A DNA stretch of 56,552 bases from positions 1-56,552 of the forward strand of contig JASCIV010000058.1 of the NCBI GenBank assembly GCA_030374735.1, read 5' to 3'. Positions 1 through 8,786 of the stretch are shown here, one piece after another. The position numbers were made by a program, and so were the translations under genes. The notes beneath the pieces were generated by a model, which did not search any database, was not told the origin of the DNA, and worked only from the letters and a program-made list of their open reading frames with translations. Source of the stretch: Gracilaria caudata. Its lineage: Eukaryota > Rhodophyta > Florideophyceae > Gracilariales > Gracilariaceae. Numbering within the stretch: position 1 is the first letter of the stretch; every line of letters starts with the position of its first letter.

Positions 1-708
1 GGGGGGGACAGGGAGAGCGGCGCACAAACAGGAAGGCGATGCACCACGGACGGAGGAGGTGGTGCGACGCGAAGGGCAATGAAACAACACGGCGGGAACG
101 AGAAAAAGCACGCCTGCGCGCAGCGAGCGCGGCGGTTGCAGAAGCGCGTGCGTTTATTGTGTGACAGCTTACAAGCGTGAGCGCATTATTGAGGAAAATG
201 GTGGGCTGTACTGCTGCGACAGCTTACATGGCGCGAGCGAGCGCGCGGTTGTTGCGGGCAGCAGCACGTGTTGGGCCACGCGCTGCCACGAAGGGCGCGA
301 GGCGCCGCGGCGCCGCGAGCCGGCGGGTTCGGCCGTTGCCGCGCTCGCGCGGCGCGTTGGCGACGCACGCGCTCGCCGCGGACGGCGGGCGCAGGGGGAG
401 CGCACGGCGGGCGGCAGACGGCGGCGGCGGCGCTGCACAAAAAGGAGCTTTGTCAGACGCGCGCGCTAACACAAGCGGGGAGAGGACTATGACGGCGACG
501 CGCGCGGCGACGTCTGCTTGCGCGCGCTGCGCCGCCGCCTCCTCCGCTGGCGAGAAGCGCGCTGCACCTGAAAAACACAAACGGCGCGGCAGGTATTGAG
601 GAAAATGAGAAAAAAGGCGCGTGGAACGGTGCGTTTTCCTCAATCCACTCTTTTTTTTTAACGAGCGCGCGAGACGGGCAGGCGCTGCAGCTGTATGTTT
701 TCCGCTGA
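1..708. other. GC-rich flank, no recognisable gene
   Basis: Open frames occur on both strands here, but their translations are Arg/Ala-rich low-complexity products of high GC and match no family I know. The motif ATTGAGGAAAA occurs at 187-197 and 595-605 and inverted at 634-644; the last two could pair across a 28-nt loop. A T-run lies near 651-659. The stretch is probably the 3' flank of METTL5 plus the regulatory region of a gene to the left. Confidence 0.5.
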
Positions 709-1548
709 TTACGACGGAGCTCTCGAGTGCGCAGCTCGGCGCGGGCGCCGTGCGCGACGCGGCGCAGCTCGATTGGAGCCGGACGCCAGTGGGCGCGGGA
801 TTGAGATGGCGCCACGCTGTGCGGCGAGCGCGCGTGGCGCTTGAATTGAGCTCACGCGCCATACGTCCACCTGCACGTCCACGCTGTCGCGCGCGTGGAA
901 CGCCATCGTGCGCGCAATGTCGAAGCGGAGCTCGGCGATCACCTGCGCGCGGCGCGGAGCGACGTGCGTCAGCGTTTGTGCCTTGTTCTTCTTTCGCGCG
1001 GCTTGTGTCAAAAAAAAACTTACCGAGGCGCGCGCGCCCCAGCGCGCAAACGTCTTGCGCAGATGCGCGCGTGTGCTGCTCTTGTGCATGGAGTACACGC
1101 TGCCGTTACAGATTTGCAGCGCGCGGTGAACGAAGGCAAGGTCCACGCCCTTTTGCTTGGTGCCGAACGGCGCGTTCATCACCACGGTGTCGAAGGCGCG
1201 CCACGCGCCGCTATGGAAGTGGCGCGTCACGTCGGCGCGCAGCAGCTCCACGCAGCCGTGCAGCTGCAGCTGGCGGATGTTGAGCGCGGCGATTTGCAGC
1301 GCGTGCGCGTCCACGTCCACGCCCAGCACGCCGGCGGCGCCGCTCAGCGCGGCGGCGATGCTCAGCATGCCCGTGCCGCATCCCAGGTCGCACACGTACT
1401 TGCCGTCGATGTCGTCGAACGTCTGTTGGATGGTGTGTATCAGTTGCGACGCGATGTGCGCCGACGTGCTGTACTGCTCCAGCTCCACGCGCGTGTTCTC
1501 GAAGGAGCGCACTTCGCTCAGCGCTTGCTCCAGCTCCCAGAGACGCAT
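709..1548 (-). CDS. METTL5: METTL5-like 18S rRNA N6-adenine methyltransferase (2 exons)
   Basis: This is the catalytic subunit type that, with TRMT112, makes m6A in 18S rRNA. Exon 1 is 1548-1024 and exon 2 is 942-709, giving 252 residues. The SAM-binding DLGCGTG lies at residues 54-60, followed by a typical METTL5 run (FDTVVMN, PFGTK, MHKSST). After the join the text continues as VIAELRFD, as in METTL5. The 81-nt intron has GTAAGT and CAG ends and is a multiple of three, so the frame stays open if it is retained. The start is the Met next to LWELE, matching the family N-terminus. The tail after VDVWRV is about 45 residues longer than usual, and a GTGAGC just there could be a second donor. The catalytic NPPF motif reads NAPF (residues 125-128). 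It is divergent from the rhomboid gene, 222 bp away. Confidence 0.9.
   Translation of the reverse strand: MRLWELEQALSEVRSFENTRVELEQYSTSAHIASQLIHTIQQTFDDIDGKYVCDLGCGTGMLSIAAALSGAAGVLGVDVDAHALQIAALNIRQLQLHGCVELLRADVTRHFHSGAWRAFDTVVMNAPFGTKQKGVDLAFVHRALQICNGSVYSMHKSSTRAHLRKTFARWGARASVSFFLTQAARKKNKAQTLTHVAPRRAQVIAELRFDIARTMAFHARDSVDVQVDVWRVSSIQAPRALAAQRGAISIPRPLASGSNRAAPRRARRPRRAAHSRAPS
943..1023 (-). other. 81-nt spliceosomal intron in METTL5
   Basis: On the minus strand the donor GTAAGT starts at 1023 and the acceptor CAG ends at 943. The 27 encoded residues interrupt a region that is otherwise colinear with METTL5. Length divisible by three and no in-frame stop mean retention would insert 27 residues rather than truncate the protein. 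Confidence 0.8.
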
Positions 1549-1770
1549 CGCTTTTTGGCGCTTCTGACTGCGACGCACCTCCGCGCAGCTTTGAAGATGA
1601 TCTTCCGCTCTTGCGCGCGCACAAATCGTCGTGCGCGCCACCAGCGCGCACACGTGCACGCGTTGCAAGGGTCCAGCAGTGCCCGTATCAAATTTGAGCT
1701 TGTGCGTCAAGCTGTCACGTCGCGCCCCATCGCCATCCCGCCACGCACAGCAAATCGTTCGCCTCCTCCC
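1549..1770. promoter_or_regulatory. Divergent promoter, METTL5 / rhomboid
   Basis: These 222 bp separate the two divergent start codons and must hold both promoters or 5' UTRs. I see no clear TATA box. Confidence 0.4.
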
Positions 1771-2859
1771 ATGCCGCGATCCAACATTGCTACCTTCTCC
1801 GCCAAGAACGCCAACATGCTGCATCTGCTCGGCAATCCGCCCTTCTTCACGCTCGCAACGCTCGTAACATGCATTCTAATCTTCTTGCTGTCCACCTCGC
1901 GAGTCTCCACCTTAAGCATCTGTTTCATTCCATCTCGTATGGTCACCTCATTTCAACTGTATCGCGTTTTCACCGCCCCTTTCTTTCACGCCGGCTTCAT
2001 TCACATTCTGTTCAACATGATCGCGTGGGTCATGTTAACCAAAACGTTTGAGAACTCCGTCGGCTCACTTGGTGCAATCTACGTTGTGTTCGTTTTGTTC
2101 ATACCGTTGAGTGCCCTTCTTCAGGCATGTATAGCGTTTATTGTTGATGCTTTGGCGTCTACTCGCTTTCGAAATGATTGCACCGTCGGTATTTCTGGCG
2201 TGCTTTTTTCCATACTTGTTGCTAATGTGCAAATTTCTGGCGCTTCGTCCATTAGTTTCTTTGGTTTCTTTGATGTGCCTGCAATTTGGTATCCTTGGAT
2301 TCTAGCCGCTCTTCTGCAGCTTCTTTCACCGCGACTGAGCTTTATGGGTCATCTCTCTGGTATTTTGATGGGCTACGCTCTCGTTCACGGTTATCTTCGC
2401 GTCCTAACCCTGTCCGACGAGAAGTTGTATCAAATTGAGCATACCTTGCGTCTAACAAATCTGCCACTGTGGAAACCAAACTCGTCAATATTGGATATTT
2501 CTTATGCATCTAGGTCCTTCCTCCCCCAAACAACTTCTACTTCCTCTTCCAATACATCTTCGTTCTTTGATCGTTGTCGCGAGTCATGGCAAAATTTCTC
2601 CACATGGGTCACGCAGCGTTTCTCGTCGTCGGAACGACAGACGTTTTCCGGCCATGGACAAACGCTGGGTGGCGGCGCTCAGTCTACTGGTGCTGGCAGA
2701 ATACCGGCTCATAGCAGGCTGCTTCGTGAAGCTGCGGAGCCGACAGCTACGGATGAAGCGCCGAAAAAGAATTCTGCAGACGCGGATTCGACGACCGCGG
2801 CAGGCGCACCAGATACTGGTGCTGCACAACCTCAACTAAGGTCTAACGAAAACCCATAA
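1771..2859 (+). CDS. Rhomboid-family intramembrane serine protease
   Basis: This 362-residue multi-pass protein is a predicted rhomboid peptidase. The GxSG motif reads GISG with the nucleophile at Ser142. The catalytic His is His194, in a following membrane helix (FMGHLSG). The HILFNMIAW segment at residues 78-86 matches the HxxxN helix, so the Ser-His dyad is complete. At least six hydrophobic segments lie between residues 22 and 210. The C-terminal 150 residues are hydrophilic, Ser/Thr-rich and probably cytosolic, without a domain I recognise. The frame is open far upstream, but that part is antisense to METTL5; the first Met outside it is used. Target membrane and substrate are not visible. 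Confidence 0.85.
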   Translation: MPRSNIATFSAKNANMLHLLGNPPFFTLATLVTCILIFLLSTSRVSTLSICFIPSRMVTSFQLYRVFTAPFFHAGFIHILFNMIAWVMLTKTFENSVGSLGAIYVVFVLFIPLSALLQACIAFIVDALASTRFRNDCTVGISGVLFSILVANVQISGASSISFFGFFDVPAIWYPWILAALLQLLSPRLSFMGHLSGILMGYALVHGYLRVLTLSDEKLYQIEHTLRLTNLPLWKPNSSILDISYASRSFLPQTTSTSSSNTSSFFDRCRESWQNFSTWVTQRFSSSERQTFSGHGQTLGGGAQSTGAGRIPAHSRLLREAAEPTATDEAPKKNSADADSTTAAGAPDTGAAQPQLRSNENP

Positions 2860-3295
2860 CCAACTACACTAATCAATAAGCTGTCAAAACTTAATACTGC
2901 GCAACGCTCTTTCGTCTGAGCTACGTTCTTTACTTTTTATGCTCGTACTGTCAAAGAAGCTATCGGTGTTGACCATGAAGGCTGAGCGGTCGTCCTCTTT
3001 TTCATGCAGCACGCCTTGGCCACTGCAAATACAACAGCCATCAAATCTACGTCGCATCTCGCGAAACGTCTCGCTTTGGCTGTTCCGCTTGGTTTTCGCC
3101 CCAAATGTCAACTATCCGACCCATAGAACATTTTGCACGCGATGACTTCACAACACACAGCAATCGTCACAACTCACCGCATAGATCTATCTCGCACACT
3201 TTTCGCCGCTTAATGCGTGGCTCGTGGCTGTTCTCGCGACGGTATGTCGCAGCTACGCACATGCAATTTGTGTCTGGTTCGCGAATTTATGCGTC
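2860..3295. other. Convergent intergenic region
   Basis: This stretch lies between the stops of the rhomboid and cytochrome b5 genes and should hold both 3' ends. A 75-codon frame on the minus strand (2884-3111) has no recognisable content, and I do not call it. Confidence 0.4.
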
Positions 3296-3879
3296 TCATC
3301 GGTTTCCTTGTGAGGTCCACCCGAACGCGTACCGCTTGATCATGATCGCAGACACTATAATCCCTGCGCTTACTGCTCCTACAACTCCGTAATGTCGAAG
3401 CGAGCGACTCTTTTCATTAATCCATTCTCGCAGTATTTCAGCGTTCTCAAAGCCACTTCCAGTGGCCTTTTCTGATCGGTTTCCTGTGCTTCGAGATATG
3501 CGCAATTCTTCGTCAGTCGCTGGCCGTAATGTGCCAATCACTAAATGGTCCAGCTGAGACCGTGCGTCGCTAGAATGACCAACGTCCTCAAATTCTCGTG
3601 TGGCGTCTCTCCCTGAAGAATACAGTAAATCATAAAAGTGAACAGAGAGTTAGTGAATCTAGTTGATCAACAGCTCAATCTCATATGTATCGCTGTCTGA
3701 TAGAAGACAACGGACTCACCTGCCAAGTCAAGAAGAACATCATCTCCACCGGGATGCTCGTTCAGCCACCCCGTAATGTCAAGCACTTTTCCGCCCACAA
3801 TCAGCCACGCATCATTTGGAGAGGCGTGCTTTGCTACTTCAATGGAACAATATGCTGGGAGATCCTCCGTCGAACGCAT
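3296..3879 (-). CDS. Tail-anchored cytochrome b5 (2 exons)
   Basis: Exon 1 is 3879-3720 and exon 2 is 3612-3296, giving 158 residues. The splice joins the heme-binding HPGG region (NEHPGGDDVLLDLAG) to GRDATREFEDVGHS, restoring the complete b5 core with both axial His ligands. The intron (107 nt) has GTGAGT and TTCAG ends. A linker follows, then a C-terminal hydrophobic segment (YGVVGAVSAGIIVSAIMIKRY region) and a short basic end, as in ER or outer-membrane b5 that donates electrons to desaturases and similar enzymes. The frame is open upstream to 4131, but that part is not b5-like; the Met before RSTEDLPAY gives a normal-sized protein. Confidence 0.9.
3613..3719 (-). other. 107-nt spliceosomal intron in cytochrome b5
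   Basis: Minus-strand donor GTGAGT begins at 3719 and acceptor TTCAG ends at 3613. It is a phase-1 intron whose removal restores the b5 signature. Confidence 0.85.
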
Positions 3880-4505
3880 ATCGTTTCTGCAAGTCTGCCC
3901 GCCACGCAACGTCCTTCTGTTGAAACGGCACTGTCTTTGTTTTCGGAACGATCTCTTTGGACCCCTACTGAGGGCAAGTTCTTTCTGTCGAGATGAAGGG
4001 CGGCACACCGAGACGTTGTCGATTCTCTCCTTCGTGAGAGGTTCTAGGTTGCCAAAATGTTCTACAAATCTGAATTCAAGAGCCAAAATGTTGTTTTTCG
4101 ATGCAAAAGACATCTTTTGAGATGAAGGCATTTTGGAAGTCCCAAGTTCGAACCCCCGGGGGTTCTTCCATATGATAGATGATCTAGGTTACGCTACCCT
4201 TGGGAAGATCTCTCTGTCTCACAACTGCACATACCAGAAGTCAGGGCGTTTTCATTGGTAGAGCTGACGTCTTTGTCAGGAGAAATCTTCTACGAGCACC
4301 TTGTTCCGAAGATCGGAACTCCGAACAACTGACCTTTTTTTGTGCGCAATCCAAATCACCGCCAGCAAACGGACTTTAGTTGAGCTGGTGACGTTCGTTT
4401 TGAACAAAGAAGAGTGATCACGACATCTTGATGACGCTTAGAAATGTAAACATTCCAGCACTGCCGATTAAAAGCATCAGGCGTGGGCTTGAAACTAAAA
4501 TATGA
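3880..4505. other. Upstream of cytochrome b5; downstream of quinone oxidoreductase
   Basis: An open minus-strand frame runs from the b5 start up to 4131 and is probably 5' UTR. A short run near 4149-4166 (TTCGAACCCCCGGGGG) resembles a tRNA T-arm but lacks the rest of a tRNA. Nothing else stands out. Confidence 0.4.
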
Positions 4506-5573
4506 TCAACAAAGTTTGACAACCACCTTTCCTATGTTCTTGTCATGTTGGACATATTCAAAAGCATTCGCAGCGGAACAAAGACCCTGGAATTCTTTAT
4601 GGACGATTGGATGAAGCAATCCACGGTGACAAAACATTTCTCCGAACCGATTCATAAACGCGGCAGTCATCTCAGCGCGATAATCAAGAGATCTACTTCT
4701 CATTGTTGTGCCCCGGATGGTCAGACGTTTCATCACAATACCGGCGAGGTTTATGTCTGGATGTTTTGCTCCAGATAACAACCCGTATATAACCCATCTG
4801 CCATCCTTTCGCAGTGATCTCTGATTCACTTTGAACTGTGCTGCTCCGACGCAGTCAATGACGAGATCAACCCCTCGGCCATTTGTAAGTTTCAAAACTA
4901 CGTCGGATATGTTTTCCTCTCTGTAATTTATAGTGTGGTGAGCCCCTAGTTTCTCGCAGAAATCGAGCTTTTCCTTGGTACCAGCAGAAGCGATGATGGT
5001 CACATTATCGAGAGTGGAAGCAAGCTGAATAGCAGCTGTTCCAACGCCACTTGCTGCAGCGTTAATTAGAACGATTTCATTGTGAGAAAGATTGCCGATT
5101 TGGAACAAAACATGATATGCAGCGAGAAAAGCTTCAGGAATGGCTGCAAGTTGTGTAGAAGAAAAACGTTTCGATACATCTGATGAGAAATCAAGAATGG
5201 TAGACTTTGGAACCACAGCGTACTCCGCAAAAGCGCCACCAGTTACCAAAGCGCACACTTCCTTGTCATCTTCAGTACGGCCCGCAAGTTCAAGTCCCAG
5301 AATTTCTGTGGTTCCAGGAGGTGGGGGATAATTTCCTGCAATCTGCATCAAGTCTGCGCGGTTTACGCCAACTGCTGTGACTTTAACAAGGCATTCATCA
5401 GGTTTGGGCGTTGGAATCGGGACTCTTACCGTTTTGATGCCTTTCGGACTACCCGTACCATCAGCGACAATTGCATTCATCATTGCAGTTGGTATACTAT
5501 TCACAAGGCGGTGACAATAAAGGTTGCGAACAGGCTTCGCAACATAACGCAAGTGAGGAGAAATACGAAACAT
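4506..5573 (-). CDS. NAD(P)H quinone oxidoreductase, PIG3/TP53I3 type
   Basis: This zinc-free medium-chain dehydrogenase/reductase (355 residues) probably reduces quinones with NADPH. The family run VGVNRADLMQ..GNYPPPPG is at residues 69-87. The Rossmann dinucleotide motif AASGVGTA is at 173-180, followed by SAGTKEKLDF and the GRGVDLVIDCVG strand. The structural-zinc Cys cluster of alcohol dehydrogenases is absent, as expected for quinone oxidoreductases. Residues 1-31 precede the usual N-terminus and are basic and hydroxylated, which suggests an organelle presequence; Met31 or Met32 would give the ordinary cytosolic length. Confidence 0.92.
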   Translation of the reverse strand: MFRISPHLRYVAKPVRNLYCHRLVNSIPTAMMNAIVADGTGSPKGIKTVRVPIPTPKPDECLVKVTAVGVNRADLMQIAGNYPPPPGTTEILGLELAGRTEDDKEVCALVTGGAFAEYAVVPKSTILDFSSDVSKRFSSTQLAAIPEAFLAAYHVLFQIGNLSHNEIVLINAAASGVGTAAIQLASTLDNVTIIASAGTKEKLDFCEKLGAHHTINYREENISDVVLKLTNGRGVDLVIDCVGAAQFKVNQRSLRKDGRWVIYGLLSGAKHPDINLAGIVMKRLTIRGTTMRSRSLDYRAEMTAAFMNRFGEMFCHRGLLHPIVHKEFQGLCSAANAFEYVQHDKNIGKVVVKLC

Positions 5574-6105
5574 TTTGTCGAGAGATCAATGGATTTGCAA
5601 GATCACTGATTCTAGATAAGATAGGATCTTAACTAATGGCATTCATACCGCTGAAGGAATGGGAGGCTAGCTTGGTTCCTGTAGAAGCGAATGCTCGCGA
5701 AGGACATAGACGCCGATGTAACTTTTGCTGAGATTTCCGCATTCATCGCCATTTGCAGTGAAAAATGTATACATCAGCGTGCATCCGACGCCTATCAACT
5801 TCATGACGCAACGTAAACCCTGCTCGTCGTGTAAATGTGTATTTCTACATGAGGAACGTTGCTTTGTCTGTTCGTGATGACTTTCTCTTGAATTCTAACT
5901 CTAGCTACTAGCCCGTTGTCGTTGGATGCAGACACCAAAACCAAGCGCCGGATTATTCAGCAAGATTTGATCAAGCTGTGCCATAGGCACGCAGCTGTGC
6001 AGCGTATTTTCTTGTACTGCGGTGAGTATCAACCGTTGTAACCGTCGTACGTACCCTTGTACGCTTCGAGTCGGCAACGCTTGGCAGCAATTGTTGTCCA
6101 CCAAA
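5574..6105. promoter_or_regulatory. Divergent promoter, quinone oxidoreductase / COX19
   Basis: This is 532 bp between divergent start codons. A plausible 66-nt intron (GTGAGT at 6022, CAG ending 6087) may lie in the COX19 5' UTR. Two stretches read coding-like on the plus strand (5636-5718 and 5905-6021), but I cannot join them into a known protein. Confidence 0.35.
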
Positions 6106-6474
6106 ATGACGACATCAACCAAGCTATCTGGAGCATCATTAGCGCCAAAACCGCCTGCAAAAGGCAGTTTCCCACTTGATCACTTTGCCGAATGCAAGCC
6201 TTTCGCAATAGCATACAAGCAGTGTCTGGATGCGAACAATCGAATCACGAGTAAGTGTAGGAAGGAAGCGCGTGCTTATCTTGAATGTCGCATGGAACGA
6301 GGTTTAATGGCTCAAGAATGTTGGGAAAAGCTGGGGTTAAGCCAAGATCAATTCAATTCAGTCGATGACGGTGCGCAACAGGAGCGAAAAGATGAGGGAG
6401 AAGGATTTGTAGCAGGTTCACGTATCGCGAAGAGGAGGAAAGAGCGAAATGTGCCTGGCACAGACAAAAATTAA
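6106..6474 (+). CDS. COX19: COX19, twin CX9C copper chaperone protein
   Basis: This is a 122-residue mitochondrial intermembrane-space protein needed for cytochrome c oxidase assembly. Two CX9C motifs are exact (C-KPFAIAYKQ-C and C-RKEARAYLE-C), flanked by the family signatures GSFPLDHF before and ECRMERGLM...EKLGL after. Such proteins fold by MIA40-mediated disulfide formation and need no presequence. The C-terminal 40 residues are hydrophilic and basic. The start is the Met 18 residues before GSFPLDHF; the upstream open frame has no ATG closer and contains a likely UTR intron. Confidence 0.93.
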   Translation: MTTSTKLSGASLAPKPPAKGSFPLDHFAECKPFAIAYKQCLDANNRITSKCRKEARAYLECRMERGLMAQECWEKLGLSQDQFNSVDDGAQQERKDEGEGFVAGSRIAKRRKERNVPGTDKN

Positions 6475-6618
6475 GACATCAAGAAACAATCGGAAACATG
6501 TTTTATGCCTGATATACGAAACTATGTGCGGTGCTCTGTTACATTCGAAATGACGTTATCGTAGCCGGTAGGAGGGAGCCAAGCAAGGAGATATGGTAAA
6601 CGATGTTGGCCGAAGCAA

Positions 6619-7353
6619 TTATGTGGCTTTAGGGGTTGAGGGTGTCTGGGCAATAGTAGTCTCTTGCATAATTGTGTCCGCATGTTGTGAGGCATAGGAC
6701 ATGGCCGGACCAAAGTGCTTCGCAAGGATATCAAGGACGCCCTTTTGATAAATCCAGTATGCCGCATAGGAAGCGCGGAACATCAAGTTCGCCTTTTCAT
6801 ACGTAATCTTCATGCGATGAATCGTACCTTCCAATAACGAATTATACTTGGCCTTCGCGTCTTCCAACTTGCTCATATTACGCGATTGTTTATCATTATC
6901 AGAGTCCTTCTTACCAAGCTTCTCCACCTTTGCCTGATACATCGCATAATCCTTTCGGGCAGTCTCCAGTTTAGGATAATCCGCAGACAAGGTCTTTATC
7001 TCGGTAAGATAAGCGCCAACCATTCGTTCCAAAGCGCGTGTTTGCGAGTTTGGTTCGATGATGGCTTCCAGGTCTCTTGGCACGATGTCCACGACTTGGT
7101 CGACGGTTGTCTTGAACAACTCACGCGTTTCATCGTCTTTGGGGTACAAACTGTGCATTGTAGTGGAGAACTTGCCGGCATCTGTGGCGGCCTTCATGTA
7201 CGCTTTTTGCGCGCCGTCGATCTCTGACATCGCGGTTTGCAAGGACTTCTGAACATTTTCCAGATTGGTTCGGAGCGTTTCGAACTCGGCGTTGACCGGT
7301 TCATGCTTGGCGGCCGAGTGACCGACCGTGCTGCGTTTGAGGGCGTGAAGCAT
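6619..7353 (-). CDS. BAR-domain protein
   Basis: This 244-residue protein is almost entirely helical, with long amphipathic stretches (residues 20-210) and a terminal SYAAYWIYQKGVLDILAKHFGP segment. The pattern resembles amphiphysin/Rvs-type BAR modules that dimerise into curved rods on membranes during endocytosis or trafficking. There is no SH3 domain. The start is the Met of LHALKRST; the upstream frame is Cys/Pro-rich and unlike the family. The promoter side carries four CCAAT boxes. A general coiled-coil protein remains possible. Confidence 0.65.
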   Translation of the reverse strand: MLHALKRSTVGHSAAKHEPVNAEFETLRTNLENVQKSLQTAMSEIDGAQKAYMKAATDAGKFSTTMHSLYPKDDETRELFKTTVDQVVDIVPRDLEAIIEPNSQTRALERMVGAYLTEIKTLSADYPKLETARKDYAMYQAKVEKLGKKDSDNDKQSRNMSKLEDAKAKYNSLLEGTIHRMKITYEKANLMFRASYAAYWIYQKGVLDILAKHFGPAMSYASQHADTIMQETTIAQTPSTPKAT

Positions 7354-7573
7354 GTTGTCCGACGTGAAACACTTGAGGAGGTATATTTCTAGCGTGAGAT
7401 GCTGGGGATGGGGGTTTCGCGCTGGAGTGGGATTTGATGCAGCGGAACACCTTTCAGGTGCGCTTAAGAACGCAGCGGGAGACAGCGGCAGGCATGGAAT
7501 CCGTCCCACGAGATTTGTCCGTAAATCTGCACATGGGCATTTGCACGTGGCACAAACGCCGTTCGCAGCTGTG

Positions 7574-7655
7574 ATTGGATGCTCGAAGCACAGCCAATGA
7601 AAGCTAGAAGCCTGGCATGATTCGATTGGATGATGCCAAGCCAGCACCGGCCAAT
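7574..7655. promoter_or_regulatory. Cluster of four CCAAT boxes
   Basis: Alternating ATTGG (7574-7578, 7625-7629) and CCAAT (7594-7598, 7651-7655) within 82 bp, upstream of the BAR-domain gene. These match the NF-Y core; binding is inferred. Confidence 0.5.
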
Positions 7656-8429
7656 GGAGCTGAAGCTATGTAAGCAACTGTTCCTTCAATCGCAGATGTT
7701 TTGTCCGTCGTGCTGAGCACGCGTCGGTCGCAGGGCTGTGATGACGAGAATGACGCCGCCGTCGTCGATGTCCGCAGACCGTACGCAGTTCGGTGCTCCG
7801 TCTGGTATGCACTGGTGCAGCTGACGCAGAGCCGCTGACGACTAACACTGCGAAGGTAAACCTGCATCGATAGCCACAACGTCTTTCGTGGTGATGATTG
7901 AAGTAGCCGAAGTTATCAGACCTGCCGTTTTGCGTTTTGTCCCGAATTCCTTCCTTGCGAACAGGGACATTGCTGATGTGGCGTCAATATCGGCCATGGC
8001 GCGATGATCATTGTCAAGTCTTCATTGAGAAAAACCACGTAGCTGATACCCTTCCTTGCTCAATCTTCTCGCACATGCTTTAATGTCGACGCGTGTTGGA
8101 GCGCGACGTGCTAATATACTCCAGTCTGTATGTAAGTCTGTGATGGTTGAATGTCTTTTTTAAGTTCGTCACTGCTACAACTTCGCCACCAAAGCCCTTT
8201 ACGTGCTACACACTGCGTAATTAACATATCATTTTAATCGCACGTATTGGGTAGGCACAATCCACCGTCAGCTTTGTCCGTGCCCACAGAACTTGTTTGA
8301 CGCACGTCACACACTGAATGTTTGATACCACTCAAAACACCTCCCGCCAAGCTGTCACACACCGATTCTGTCCCTCAGATTAACGTGTATTAGCCTTATA
8401 GTCAATCGATTAGCCAGGGCTGAGAGAGC

Positions 8430-8482
8430 GGAACAAGAAAAAGTAGTAGTCCAAACTTTGGACTACTACTTTTTCTTGTTCC
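8430..8482. repeat. Perfect 26-bp inverted repeat with 1-nt spacer
   Basis: The left arm 8430-8455 and right arm 8457-8482 are exact reverse complements around C8456. The pairing stops on both sides (C8429 against A8483). It could extrude as a cruciform or be transcribed as a very stable hairpin. Confidence 0.9.
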
Positions 8483-8786
8483 ACAAAGCCAGCGAGACAC
8501 TGTCTCATCTCGTGCATGCCAGTACCTTAACGTTCTTCTACCTAATCGAAAGATATAGCACCATTGCATCCAATTTCCATTCAACGCAACAAAGCTCAAT
8601 GGAATCATCAGATGAGATTCTCCAGACTGAAAGGGCGCCAGAGATAGCACTGCGCCGTTTTTCGAATTGCAATGAGTCGGCTCTGTTTCAATTGTATCTC
8701 ACAGCTCTTAAGCCACTCATTCCAATCCATTCACTCTCCAACCTCCATCTTGGCCTCGTTCCAGAAGCCTCTCCAATCTTGGCAAT

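Larger units (their letters stand above)
7354..8786. other. Intergenic region with four CCAAT boxes and a long palindrome
   Basis: CCAAT/ATTGG boxes at 7574, 7594, 7625 and 7651 lie about 220-300 bp upstream of the BAR gene start. A 53-bp perfect palindrome is at 8430-8482. From 7700 to 8400 I see no gene. Confidence 0.5.

Noticed and set aside
895..1770. Long in-frame 5' extension of the rhomboid reading frame, about 290 codons
   Set aside because: It is exactly antisense to METTL5, is Arg/His/Val-rich and precedes an ATG that gives a complete rhomboid; high GC keeps the frame open.
4133..4170. B-box-like TTCGAACCCCCGGG suggesting a tRNA
   Set aside because: No A-box at a suitable distance, T-stem does not pair, and no acceptor stem.
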